Below are positions 8,800-17,217 of a DNA stretch of 64,000 bases, one piece after another. The translations under genes were made by a program, and so were the position numbers. The DNA is from C-114 sp963719285 (lineage in GTDB: Bacteria > Chloroflexota > Limnocylindria > Limnocylindrales > CSP1-4), in NCBI GenBank assembly GCA_963719285.1, contig CAVRBO010000001.1, positions 806,001 to 870,000 of the forward strand, read 5' to 3'. Under the pieces are notes generated by a model, which ran no database searches, was not told where the DNA came from, and saw only the letters and a list, made by a program, of their open reading frames with translations. The first letter of the stretch is position 1, and every line of letters begins with the position of its first letter.

Positions 8800-9252
8800 T
8801 CAGCCGGCGGCCTTCTTCACGAGCGCGGCGATCTTGGCCTCATCCCCGGCGGTCAGCCTTGTCAGCGCGAAGGAGGTGGGCCACATGTCACCGTCGTCGA
8901 GCTTGGCGGCTTCCTCGAAGCCGAGCGTGGCGTAGCGCGTCTTGAACTTGTCGGCGGCCTTGAAGAAGCACACGACCTTGCCGTCCCGGGCGTAGGCGGG
9001 CATCCCGTACCAGGTCTTCGGGGTGAGGCCCGGCGCGTTGGCCGTGATGACCGCGTGGATCCGCTCGGCCATGACCCGATCCGCTGTCGGCATCTCGGCG
9101 ACCTTCGCGAGCAGGTCGCCGAGCCCTTCCGCCGCGTCCGCGCCGCGGCGGGCGGCGGCCTTCCGCTCCTTGGCGGCCTCCCTCATCGCGGCCTTTTCGT
9201 CGTCCGAGAAGATCGCCGCGGTGCTCTTGGTGGACTTCTTCGCTTCACTCAT
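8800..9252 (-). CDS. DUF1801-family protein
   Basis: This 150-residue protein has a Lys/Ala-rich N-terminus (~1-45) and a C-terminal domain with the pattern IHAVITANAPGLTPKTWYGMPAY, then KVVCFFKAADKFKTRYATLGF, which I recognise as the DUF1801/YdhG-like fold of unknown function. The ATG at 9250-9252 is preferred over an in-frame one five codons upstream because AAGGA lies seven bases before it. The gene is convergent with the GGDEF protein. No reaction can be assigned. Confidence 0.72.
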   Translation of the reverse strand: MSEAKKSTKSTAAIFSDDEKAAMREAAKERKAAARRGADAAEGLGDLLAKVAEMPTADRVMAERIHAVITANAPGLTPKTWYGMPAYARDGKVVCFFKAADKFKTRYATLGFEEAAKLDDGDMWPTSFALTRLTAGDEAKIAALVKKAAG

Positions 9253-9625
9253 CGATCGATCCTTCAATGCGAGTCCTGATGATGGTGACCCTCATGCTAG
9301 GCAGTCGCCGGCGCGATGGCTTCTCGAAAGCTGATCGATCGGCATGACCTCGACCCGGTCGACGATGGGTCGTTCCCTGCCCCTGCGTCCGTGTGGAGGG
9401 CCGTCCTGGTCCCGAGAAAGCCGCCGAGCGTGGGGGCGAATCCCCCAGACCCGCTCCACGTCGATGGATCGTCCGGAGAGGCTGGGTGCAGGCCGACCCT
9501 TCGATCCGGTGGAGGACCTCAACTGGCCGTGCAGGGCCGGCCGCTACGGTCACCTTGACCTGCCGAGTCGCCCGCCACGCAGGGTCGGCCCGATCCCCGT
9601 CGGCCGACCGGGAAGGAGATGGACC
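9253..9625. other. Divergent intergenic region between the DUF1801 gene and ssb
   Basis: This 373-base gap shows no convincing gene. It holds a weak minus-strand -10 (TAGCAT, 9294-9299) for the DUF1801 gene, a weak plus-strand -10 (TACGGT, 9545-9550) for ssb, and a 6-bp hairpin at 9431-9447 with arms TGGGGG and CCCCCA. No operator or riboswitch was recognised. Confidence 0.4.
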
Positions 9626-10111
9626 GTGAACAAGGTCCTCATCACAGGGCGCCTCACCCGCGACCCCGAGCTGCGCACGCTCGCGAGCGGGAAGACCGTC
9701 ACCCAGTTCAGCGTCGCGACCAACGCCTACCGGGCGAACGGACAGGAGAAGTCCGAGTTCCACAGCGTCGTCACCTGGGATCGCCTGGCCGAGATCTGCG
9801 GCACCTATCTCGGCAAGGGCCAGCAGGTCGCGGTCGAGGGCCGGCTCCAGACCCGCAGCTGGGACGACGATCGGGGCGCGCGGCACTGGAAGACCGAGGT
9901 GGTCGCCACGCACGTCGAGATGCTGTCCGGGCGGCGCAAGAAGGACTACGAGGCCGAGACCGCAGCCGACGCGCTGGCCGGCCAGGCGAGCGCGATGGGA
10001 GAGCTGCCACCGGACGGTGGCGGGATCCCTCCGAGCGATCCGATCCCCGACGGATCGGCGGAGGCCCCGGTCGACGACGAGGACGACGAGGACGACGTCG
10101 AGGCCGCCTGA
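9626..10111 (+). CDS. ssb: Single-stranded DNA-binding protein
   Basis: SSB coats single-stranded DNA during replication and repair. The 161-residue protein has the OB-fold start NKVLITGRLTRDPELRTL, then FSVATNAYR and the FHSVVTWDRLAEICGTYLGKGQQVAVEGRLQ core over residues ~1-105 in pieces. The tail is acidic (DDEDDEDDVEAA) but lacks the usual aromatic tip (DDDIPF-like) that docks partner proteins. The GTG start has AAGGAG seven bases upstream. It stands alone, away from rpsF and rpsR. Confidence 0.9.
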   Translation: MNKVLITGRLTRDPELRTLASGKTVTQFSVATNAYRANGQEKSEFHSVVTWDRLAEICGTYLGKGQQVAVEGRLQTRSWDDDRGARHWKTEVVATHVEMLSGRRKKDYEAETAADALAGQASAMGELPPDGGGIPPSDPIPDGSAEAPVDDEDDEDDVEAA

Positions 10112-10129
10112 CCGCGCCTCTCCCATCGC

Positions 10130-10167
10130 GGCGACGGCGGGCGTACCCCCTCCCGCCCGCCGTCGCC
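10130..10167. terminator. Hairpin between convergent ssb and aspartoacylase-like genes
   Basis: A perfect 14-bp inverted repeat (10130-10143 and 10154-10167) with a 10-base loop fills the 59-base gap between two convergent stop codons. No U-tract follows on either strand. It may act as a bidirectional terminator or 3'-end stabiliser. Confidence 0.5.
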
Positions 10168-10170
10168 CCC

Positions 10171-11142
10171 TCAGGCCCCCATCGCGAGCAACGGATCGCC
10201 CGCGTTCATCGCCAGGGATGTGACGAGGAACAGGACGACCCCGCCCACCGACGCGGTCACGATCTCGAGGGGGGCGCCGAACGCATCCTGGACCTGGCCG
10301 ACGGTGTCGCCGGCGCGGACCGCGTCTCCGACCGCCACGGACGGATGCCAGAACCCGGTGGCCGAGGCGCGCAGCCAGACGTCCTCGCCGAGCCGGCGCT
10401 GCGCGCCCGCCGGTGGGTCGCCCGAACCGTCGCGCAGGCCCAGGGCGGCGAGCGTGCGACGGAGACCGGTCGCGTGGCGGGCGACATCGGCCTCGGGCCA
10501 CAGGCCCTGGCCGCCCACTTCGGACAGCAGCGCCGGGATACCCAGGGCGGTCGCGGCGGTCGTCGTCGAGCCCGGCAGCGGCCCGATCACGAGGTAGTCC
10601 AGGCCGTACGCGGCGGCCATCGCGTGGGCCCGGTCGTCGATCGCCGGGTCGCCCGTCTCCTCGATTCCGTTGAACGGCACGAGGGCCTCGTTCATGTCGC
10701 CGCAGTGCATGTCGATGAACGCGTCGGAGCCGGTCATCACGACGTCGTGGATCCAGCGCGCGAGGCGCTCCGAGGCCGTCCCGTTCGGATCACCGGGGAA
10801 GACCCGGTTCAGGTTCTTCCCATCGAGTGGGTTGAGATAGATCGAGCGAGCCGCGAACGCGGCCGGACTGGCGACGAGCACCGAGACGAGGCTCCCCCGC
10901 ACGGTCGCGGGGTCGAGCTCCATCGCGATCCGGCGGTGGGCGGCGATCGACACGTACTCGGCACCGTGGATGCCGCTCGTCACCGCGACCCGCGCGCCCC
11001 GCTCACGACCGTTGACGAGAACGACCGGCAGCTCGACCGTCGCGACCCCCAGGTCGAGTTGGATGTGCCCGGTCGACCGCGTGCCCGGCGCCGCCCGGAG
11101 GTGGCCCAGGACCAGGTCGGCGTCTCCCGAAACCATCGTCAT
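10171..11142 (-). CDS. Succinylglutamate desuccinylase / aspartoacylase family protein
   Basis: This 323-residue protein belongs to the zinc carboxypeptidase-like AstE/AspA family. The metal site is visible as SGIHGAEY (His59, Glu62) and DMHCGDM (His146), with NLNRVFPG as the substrate-binding arginine segment (~110-117). The substrate is unknown, since family members deacylate various acylated amino acids or amides. The ATG at 11140-11142 has AGGAGGA just upstream and overlaps the rsmI stop by 4 bases, placing it last in the nitrilase-nadE-rsmI operon. Confidence 0.8.
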   Translation of the reverse strand: MTMVSGDADLVLGHLRAAPGTRSTGHIQLDLGVATVELPVVLVNGRERGARVAVTSGIHGAEYVSIAAHRRIAMELDPATVRGSLVSVLVASPAAFAARSIYLNPLDGKNLNRVFPGDPNGTASERLARWIHDVVMTGSDAFIDMHCGDMNEALVPFNGIEETGDPAIDDRAHAMAAAYGLDYLVIGPLPGSTTTAATALGIPALLSEVGGQGLWPEADVARHATGLRRTLAALGLRDGSGDPPAGAQRRLGEDVWLRASATGFWHPSVAVGDAVRAGDTVGQVQDAFGAPLEIVTASVGGVVLFLVTSLAMNAGDPLLAMGA

Positions 11143-12068
11143 CGCCGTCCTCCTCCTTCGTCCGGTGCGTCGTACAGGCGTCGGCGCGAGACGCCGCGTG
11201 CCCGGGCGACCCGTCGGGCCGCCTCGCCCCGGGCGATCCCAGCCGCGACGAGGGCGGCGACTTCGGCCCGGGCCGCCTCGATGGGATCCGCCTGGCCGCC
11301 CGCGTCCGGACCGGCGCCCGGTCCCGGCGGCCCGTCCTCGGCGCCCGGTCCGACGACGATCGCGAACTCGCCGCGCGCCTTGATCCGACCCGCCAGGGCC
11401 GCTTCGGCGAGCTGGCCAAGCGCCCCTCGCACGAACTCCTCGTGGATCTTCGTGAGCTCCCGGCAGACGGCGGCGGGACGCGCGGTCCCGCACGCCGCGG
11501 CGAGGTCGCCGAGCGTGGCGGCGACCCGCGACGGCGCCTCGAACAGGATGGTCGGCCGAGGGTCGCGGGCGATGCGCGCCAGGCGCTCCTTGCGGTCCCG
11601 GCCGGACCGCGGCAGGAACCCCTCGAACGACCAGCGCGGTCCGGCGACGGCGCTCGCCACGAGGGCTGCCAGCACGGCCGAGGCGCCCGGGATCGGCACG
11701 ACATCCCCTCCGCGGGCCGCCCAGGCCCGGACGAGCTCGTCGCCCGGGTCCGACACTCCGGGCGTGCCGGCGTCGGTGACGAGGGCGAGGTCCGCGCCAC
11801 CGGCGAGGTGGTCGACGAGCTCGGCAAGCCTCGACCCCGCGCTCCGGGCGTGGAAGCTCGTCAGCGGTGTCTCGATCTCGTAGCGGGCCAGGAGGCGGCG
11901 GGCGATCCGGGTGTCCTCGGCCGCGATGAGGGGCACGGCCGCCAGGACCTCGAGCGAGCGGAGGGTCACGTCGCCCAGGTTGCCGATCGGGGTCGCCACG
12001 ACGTACAGCCGGCCGCCCGCGGCGCGGCCCTCCCCCGCCCCGGCTGCCAGCGGGCCGGCCGCCGTCAC
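11139..12068 (-). CDS. rsmI: 16S rRNA (cytidine1402-2'-O)-methyltransferase RsmI
   Basis: RsmI 2'-O-methylates C1402 in the ribosomal decoding centre using SAM. The 309-residue product has the signature YVVATPIGNLGDVTLRSLE, AAEDTR, then LVTDAGTPGVSDPG and VPIPGASAVLAAL, all hallmarks of the tetrapyrrole-methylase fold. A C-terminal Ala-rich helical extension (residues ~240-309) ends in a VSRRRLYD-type segment typical of RsmI. The start is a GTG at 12066-12068 sharing one base with the nadE stop. It sits between nadE and an AstE-like gene. Confidence 0.92.
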   Translation of the reverse strand: MTAAGPLAAGAGEGRAAGGRLYVVATPIGNLGDVTLRSLEVLAAVPLIAAEDTRIARRLLARYEIETPLTSFHARSAGSRLAELVDHLAGGADLALVTDAGTPGVSDPGDELVRAWAARGGDVVPIPGASAVLAALVASAVAGPRWSFEGFLPRSGRDRKERLARIARDPRPTILFEAPSRVAATLGDLAAACGTARPAAVCRELTKIHEEFVRGALGQLAEAALAGRIKARGEFAIVVGPGAEDGPPGPGAGPDAGGQADPIEAARAEVAALVAAGIARGEAARRVARARGVSRRRLYDAPDEGGGRR

Positions 12069-12946
12069 TACCGGGCGGACCCGGGCCGTCGGCGCGGGTA
12101 GAGGTAGTCCACCCCGGTCGTGCGCGGGCCGAGCTTGGCGATCGGCGGCACCTGGCGCTTGAACTCGGAGGTCGCGACCATCCGGCCCACCCGGGTGACG
12201 AGCGCCGGATCGAAGCCCAGGCCGGCGAGCTCGTCGTCGGTCCGCCGGCGATCGATCATCCAGAACAGCAGGCGGTCGAGCACGGGGTAGCTGAAGCCGG
12301 CCTCCGCCTCGTCGGTCTGGCCCGGCCACAGGTCGGCCGAAGGGGCCTTGGCGATGACCGCGTCCGGCACACCGATCGCCGCCGCCACCTGGCGGACCTG
12401 GCTCTTGTACAGGTCGCCGATGGGGTTGAACGCACAGGCCGAGTCGCCGAAGAGTGTCGTGTAGCCGATGAGCGACTCGGTCTTGTTGCCCGTGCCGACG
12501 ACGAGTCCGCCGAAGGTGACGGAGCGGTCGTACAGCACCGCCATCCGCTGGCGGGCCATGAAGTTGCCCCGTCGGAGCGGGCTGGCCTCCGGGTCGCCGG
12601 CGAAGTACCCGTCGACCATCGGGCTGATGTCGACGAGCTCGTGCCGGCAGCCCAGCGCGGCAACCACGGCCTCGGCGTCGTCGCGCGAGGCGGACGACGA
12701 GGTCCGATACGGCATCAGCACCGCGAGGAGCTTGTCGGCCCCGATCGCCTCCGCGACCAGGTACGCCACCAGGGCCGAGTCGATGCCGCCGGACAGGCCG
12801 AGGACCGCCCGCTCGAAGCCCGCCTGCTTGAGCTGGCCCCGGATGAACCCGGCGATGACGCGGCGGGCGACGTCGGTGTCGATCGCGAGCTCGTCGGGCA
12901 GCTCGAACAGCGCGGCCCGGCGCGCCTGGTCGTCCGTGGCGGTCAA
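12068..12946 (-). CDS. nadE: NAD synthetase (ammonia-type NadE domain)
   Basis: NadE amidates deamido-NAD to NAD with ATP. The 292-residue protein has the PP-loop motif GLSGGIDSAL, then VGTGNKTESLIGYTT and FNPIGDLYKSQVRQ, and ends in a normal C-terminal region. The glutaminase domain found fused in many bacterial NadE proteins is absent; the gene immediately upstream encodes a nitrilase-fold protein that could supply it. The best start is a TTG at 12944-12946 that overlaps the nitrilase stop as TTGA; no ATG or GTG fits. Confidence 0.88.
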   Translation of the reverse strand: MTATDDQARRAALFELPDELAIDTDVARRVIAGFIRGQLKQAGFERAVLGLSGGIDSALVAYLVAEAIGADKLLAVLMPYRTSSSASRDDAEAVVAALGCRHELVDISPMVDGYFAGDPEASPLRRGNFMARQRMAVLYDRSVTFGGLVVGTGNKTESLIGYTTLFGDSACAFNPIGDLYKSQVRQVAAAIGVPDAVIAKAPSADLWPGQTDEAEAGFSYPVLDRLLFWMIDRRRTDDELAGLGFDPALVTRVGRMVATSEFKRQVPPIAKLGPRTTGVDYLYPRRRPGSAR

Positions 12947-13890
12947 CGGATCGACCCGTCGATCGCCGGGATGGGGGCGACGTCGAGACCCGGCTCGGCG
13001 TCGTCGGCCCCGGTCGCGTCGTGGGCGAAGCCCGCCCGTTCCGCGACGATCCGCTGCATCTCCCGGACCTCGAGCTCCAGGCGCTCGTCGCGGAGGAGCG
13101 GCAGCCCGATCCGCTCCCGCCGGATGTCGGCCAGATCCACGTCGACGACGAACAGGCCCTCGTCGTACAGCGGCGCGCTGAAGACCGGCCGGCCCGACGG
13201 CGCGATGACCTCGGATCCGCCCCAGAAGCTGACCGACTCCTCGACGCCCACCCGGTTGACGAACACGATGAGGCTCGTCGTCAGCTGGGCGTACGTTCGC
13301 ATCAACGTCCGCCATGACGTGGCCGTGCCGAGGCCGACCTCGTTCGTGGCCGCCAGGTCGCGACCGGGCGACGACGAGATGTCGATGATGACCTGGGCAC
13401 CGTCGAGGGCGAGCACGAGCGGCACGCCCAGGTGCCAGAAGTCCTCGCACACGGCCAGCCCGATGCCCACGCCCAGGCGCGATGGGACGGCTCGCAGCAC
13501 GTCGCCGGCCGCGAAGAAGCGGCGCTCGTCGAACAGACCGTAGGTCGGCAGGAAGAGCTTGCGGTGGACGTGCCGGATCCGTCCATCCTCGAGCAGCGCG
13601 GCGGCGATGAACAGGCGATGGTCGGCCGACTCCTCGACGAAGCCGACGACGACCGACAGGTCGGTCGTGGCCCGGGCGAGCGCCGTGAGGCGGGGATCGT
13701 CGAGCCGCATCGCGATCTCGGACGCGAGGTCCTGGAGGAGGTACCCGGTGAGACCGAGCTCGGGGCAGACGAGCAGGCCCACGCCCTGCTGCCGAGCGTC
13801 GGCGATGAGCGCGTGATGGCGCTCCAGGTTCGCCTCGAGGTCGCCGAGGCGGGGCGCGATCTGGGCGAGGCCGATCCGGAGTCCCTGCAC
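12943..13890 (-). CDS. Nitrilase-superfamily amidase, probable glutaminase partner of NadE
   Basis: This 315-residue carbon-nitrogen hydrolase shows the complete Glu-Lys-Cys triad: Glu44 in CPELGLTGY, Lys111 in HRKLFLPTYGLFDE, and Cys148 in VCEDFW. These flanking sequences match the glutaminase half of glutamine-dependent NAD synthetases. It overlaps nadE by 4 bases, so it likely feeds ammonia to NadE as a separate subunit; that coupling is inferred. The GTG start lies six bases after a TAGACT -10 element, suggesting a leaderless first gene of the operon. An independent amidase role remains possible. Confidence 0.82.
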   Translation of the reverse strand: MQGLRIGLAQIAPRLGDLEANLERHHALIADARQQGVGLLVCPELGLTGYLLQDLASEIAMRLDDPRLTALARATTDLSVVVGFVEESADHRLFIAAALLEDGRIRHVHRKLFLPTYGLFDERRFFAAGDVLRAVPSRLGVGIGLAVCEDFWHLGVPLVLALDGAQVIIDISSSPGRDLAATNEVGLGTATSWRTLMRTYAQLTTSLIVFVNRVGVEESVSFWGGSEVIAPSGRPVFSAPLYDEGLFVVDVDLADIRRERIGLPLLRDERLELEVREMQRIVAERAGFAHDATGADDAEPGLDVAPIPAIDGSIR

Positions 13891-13896
13891 GGATCG

Positions 13897-13902
13897 AGTC
13901 TA
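13897..13902 (-). promoter_or_regulatory. -10 element for the leaderless nitrilase-nadE operon
   Basis: On the minus strand TAGACT is followed by six bases (CGATCC) and the GTG at 13888-13890. No Shine-Dalgarno sequence intervenes. Confidence 0.5.
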
Positions 13903-13973
13903 GCGCGCCGACGCTCCCCGACCGGCTCCCGGCGGCAGGCCTCGAGGCCCCGCGGCCTCGCGCCGACCGCGCC

Positions 13974-15167
13974 TCAGACGCTGGGCTGGGCGGGCGGCAG
14001 GAACGGGTCGTCGGGCGGCGTTTCGGGCGGGTCGGGAGCCGCGGCCGCGTCGGCGTTCGACGGGCCGGTCCCGGGCTGGATCATCGGCAGGCCCAGTGCC
14101 TGGCGCTGCTCGGCCGCCCCGTCGACCTGCTCCGCGAAATGGCAGGCGACCTCGTGGCCGGTCGACAGCACCCGGAGCTGCGGGTCCTCCGACACGCACC
14201 GATCGGGGTTTCCGAGCCGCTCGCGCAGCCAGCAGCGGGTGTGGAAGCGGCAGCCGGACGGTGGATTCACCGGGCTCGGTACGTCGCCGCTCAGGATGAT
14301 CCGGCGGCGGCGACCCTCGATCACCGGATCCGGGATGGGCACGGCAGACAGGAGCGCCACGGAGTACGGGTGGAGCGGCCCCGTGTAGAGCTCCTCCGAG
14401 GGGGCGGATTCCACGATCCGTCCGAGGTACATGACCGCGATCCGGTCGCTCACATGGCGGACGACCGAGAGGTCGTGGGCGATGAACAGGTAGGTCAACT
14501 CGAACTGATCCTGGAGCCGCTCGAGGAGGTTGATGATCTGGGCCTGGATGGAGACGTCCAGGGCGCTGATCGGCTCGTCGGCCACGATGAGATCCGGGTT
14601 CACCGCAAGGGCCCGGGCGACGCCGATCCGCTGGCGCTGGCCGCCACTGAACTCATGCGGGTAGCGATTGAGGAAGTTCGGGTTGAGGCCCACGACATCG
14701 AGCAGTTCGGCGACCCTCTCCCGGCGCTCGGGCTTGGTCCCGATGTCGTGCACCGCCAGGGGCTCACCGACGATCCCACCGACCGTCATCCGCGGGTTCA
14801 GGCTGGCGTACGGATCCTGGAAGATCATCTGCATCCGCCGGCGCATCTTGCGCAGGGTCTCGCCCTCGAGCCGGGTGATGTCGAGCCCGTCGAACGTGAT
14901 CGTGCCGGCGGTGGGTTTATAGAGGCGGATGATCGACCGCCCCGTCGTGGACTTCCCGCAGCCTGACTCGCCGACGAGGCCGACCGTCTCGCCACGCCGG
15001 ATATCGAAGCTGACATCGTCGACCGCCCGGACGTCGCCGACGTGGCGCTCGAGGATGAGGCCCGACGTGATCGGGAAGTACATCCGCAGGTCGCTGACCG
15101 AGACGAGGACGCGGTCGCTCGCGGGCACGGTCTCCGTCCCGGCGCCCAAGGCGCCGAGCGCGGTCAC
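13974..15167 (-). CDS. Oligopeptide ABC transporter ATP-binding protein (OppF-like), cassette 1
   Basis: This 397-residue ATPase has Walker A GESGCGKST, the ABC signature (EFSGGQRQRIG), Walker B (LIVADEPISALDV) and a switch His in IAHDLS. After the ATPase domain it has the OppD/OppF C-terminal region with PPSGCRFHTRCW, a Cys-containing motif typical of peptide ATPases, and a Pro/Asp-rich tail. It pairs with the adjacent OppD-like ATPase to drive peptide uptake. The GTG start overlaps the upstream stop by 4 bases, and it is the last gene of the transporter run. Confidence 0.92.
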   Translation of the reverse strand: MTALGALGAGTETVPASDRVLVSVSDLRMYFPITSGLILERHVGDVRAVDDVSFDIRRGETVGLVGESGCGKSTTGRSIIRLYKPTAGTITFDGLDITRLEGETLRKMRRRMQMIFQDPYASLNPRMTVGGIVGEPLAVHDIGTKPERRERVAELLDVVGLNPNFLNRYPHEFSGGQRQRIGVARALAVNPDLIVADEPISALDVSIQAQIINLLERLQDQFELTYLFIAHDLSVVRHVSDRIAVMYLGRIVESAPSEELYTGPLHPYSVALLSAVPIPDPVIEGRRRRIILSGDVPSPVNPPSGCRFHTRCWLRERLGNPDRCVSEDPQLRVLSTGHEVACHFAEQVDGAAEQRQALGLPMIQPGTGPSNADAAAAPDPPETPPDDPFLPPAQPSV

Positions 15168-16327
15168 GACTGCTCCCCGTGAAGTGCCGCGGCGGCCGCG
15201 GCGGCCCGGCGGTCGGCAGCCTCGGAGACCGCCGAGATGTGCCCGGTCTGGGGGACGCCGGCCACACCCTCCGCGTCGGTCGCCGGGTTCCAGCAGGCGA
15301 TCCGGTGCGTCGCGTCCGGACCCGTCGTCACGACCCGGACGCCCGGCGAGACGGGGGCGAGGACCGGGTCGTCGGTCAGGCAGCGCTCGATCGCCCAGGC
15401 GCAGCGCGGCGCGAACGAGCAACCGCCGGGCAGCCGGGTCAGGTCGGGCGGCAGGCCCTCGATCGGGATGAGCTCGTGGTCCTCGCGTTCATCGAGGCGC
15501 GGGATCGACCGGAGGAGCCCGACCGTGTAGGGATGGCGCGGATGGGCGAACAGTTCGACGGTCGTGGCGGTCTCGACGATCCGGCCGGCGTACATGACCT
15601 GGATCCGCTCGGTCATCCCGGCCACGACGCCCAGGTCGTGGGTGATGAGCATCACGGCCGCGCCGCTCTCGGTGGCGACCTTCCGGATGAGCTCCAGGAT
15701 CTGGGCCTGGATCGTCACGTCCAGGGCGGTCGTCGGTTCGTCCGCGATGATCAGGCTCGGCTGCAGCGCGAGGGCCATCGCGATCATGACCCGCTGGCGC
15801 ATCCCGCCCGAGAGCTGGTGGGCGAACCCGGACAGGGCGCGCTCCGGGTTGGGCAGACCGACCATCTCGAGCAACCCCACGGCCCGCCGGTAGGCCTCGT
15901 CCTTGCGCACCTTCTCGTGGGCGAAGATGACTTCGGTGAGCTGCTCGCGGATCGAGATGACGGGGTTCAGCGACGTCATCGGATCCTGGAAGATCATCGA
16001 GATGCGGCGGCCGCGCAGGTCTCGCAGTTCGTCCGGCTGGAGCTCGAGCAGGTCGATCCCGTCGAACAGCACCCGCCCACCGCCGACCTTGCCGGCCGGC
16101 TTGGGCAGGAGGCCCATGATCGCGAGCGAGGTCACGCTCTTGCCGCAGCCGGACTCGCCGACGACCCCGACCGTCTCATGGGCGTCCACGTCGAAGGTCA
16201 CGCCCCGGACGGCCTGCACCCGGCCGGACGAGGACGAGAACTCGACCTCCAGGTCGCGCACCGACAGAAGCGGCTCGTCGGTCGCCGTCAGGCCCGTCAC
16301 GACGGCCGGAGTCTCGCCGATGGTCAT
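15164..16327 (-). CDS. Oligopeptide ABC transporter ATP-binding protein (OppD-like), cassette 1
   Basis: This 387-residue ATPase has Walker A GESGCGKSV, the Q-loop FQDPMTSLNP, signature QLSGGMRQRVMIAMA, Walker B LIIADEPTTALDV and the switch ITHDLGVV. The C-terminal peptide-transporter extension includes LPGGCSFAPRC. The SGGMRQR signature marks the OppD/DppD type rather than OppF. Its ATG overlaps the oppC stop and its stop overlaps the oppF GTG. Confidence 0.92.
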   Translation of the reverse strand: MTIGETPAVVTGLTATDEPLLSVRDLEVEFSSSSGRVQAVRGVTFDVDAHETVGVVGESGCGKSVTSLAIMGLLPKPAGKVGGGRVLFDGIDLLELQPDELRDLRGRRISMIFQDPMTSLNPVISIREQLTEVIFAHEKVRKDEAYRRAVGLLEMVGLPNPERALSGFAHQLSGGMRQRVMIAMALALQPSLIIADEPTTALDVTIQAQILELIRKVATESGAAVMLITHDLGVVAGMTERIQVMYAGRIVETATTVELFAHPRHPYTVGLLRSIPRLDEREDHELIPIEGLPPDLTRLPGGCSFAPRCAWAIERCLTDDPVLAPVSPGVRVVTTGPDATHRIACWNPATDAEGVAGVPQTGHISAVSEAADRRAAAAAAALHGEQS

Positions 16328-17217
16328 CGCTTGAGCCTGGGGTCGAGGGCCTCGCGCAGGCCGTCGCCGAGCAGGTTGAAGCCGAGGACCGAGATGACGA
16401 TCGCGATGCCCGGGAACAGGGCAGTGAACGCCGCGCCGTTCGACAGGTAGCGGTACGTGTCGGTCAGCATCGTCCCCCACTCCGGGGTCGCCGGGTCCTG
16501 CGGCCCGAAGCCGAGGAACCCGAGGCCGGCCGCGTCGACGATCGCCGTGGCCAGGGCGAGGGTCGCCGCGACGATGACCGGCGTCAGGGCGTTGGGCAGG
16601 ACGTGCTGGAGCAGGATCCGTGGACCGGTCGCCCCGATGGATCGTGCCGCGAGCGTGAAGTCGCTCTCCTTGAGGGCGAGGATGCTCGAGCGCAGGATCC
16701 GGGCGAACACGGGCACGTTCTCGATGGCGATGGCCAGGGCGATCGTGTTGAGCCCGGGGCCCAGGAAGATGACGATCGTGATCGTCAGGAGCAGCCCCGG
16801 CAGCGACAGGACGATGTCGACGACGCGCATGAGCCAGAAGTCGACCCACCCGCCAACGAAGCCGCTGACCGCGCCGTAGATGAGGCCCAGGGTCAGTCCG
16901 ACGGTGACCGACAGGACCGCGACCCAGAGCGATGACCGGGCGCCCCAGATGATCCGCGACAGGATGTCCCGGCCCTGGAGGTCGGTCCCGAGGAGGTGGC
17001 TGCCGCTCGGCGGCTTGAACCGCTCGACGATATTGCCGGCGGTCGGGTTGTAGGGCGCGATGAGCGGGGCCAGGATCGCCACGAACACGAACAGGCCGAT
17101 CAGGAAGATCCCCAGCAACGCTGCCCGGTTGCGCCGCAGCCGGCGGGCCGCGTCGCGCCACAGGCTGCTGCCCTTGATCGGCTCCTCGAGGACCTGGGGC
17201 AGGGCGATGCCGGCCAT
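16324..17217 (-). CDS. Oligopeptide ABC transporter permease (OppC-like), cassette 1
   Basis: This 297-residue inner-membrane permease has about six hydrophobic segments, the N-terminal OppC helix after a basic RRLRRNRAALLG stretch, and the EAA loop ending in AARSIGATGPRILLQHVLPNA that docks the ATPases. The end GDGLREALDPRLK is typical of DppC/OppC. The start is the ATG at 17215-17217, sharing one base with the oppB stop; the longer open frame upstream only shadows oppB. Confidence 0.91.
   Translation of the reverse strand: MAGIALPQVLEEPIKGSSLWRDAARRLRRNRAALLGIFLIGLFVFVAILAPLIAPYNPTAGNIVERFKPPSGSHLLGTDLQGRDILSRIIWGARSSLWVAVLSVTVGLTLGLIYGAVSGFVGGWVDFWLMRVVDIVLSLPGLLLTITIVIFLGPGLNTIALAIAIENVPVFARILRSSILALKESDFTLAARSIGATGPRILLQHVLPNALTPVIVAATLALATAIVDAAGLGFLGFGPQDPATPEWGTMLTDTYRYLSNGAAFTALFPGIAIVISVLGFNLLGDGLREALDPRLKR

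Noticed and set aside
9431..9447. 6-bp hairpin as an ssb control element
   Set aside because: It is short, lies about 180 bases from ssb and has no U-tract or link to a start codon.
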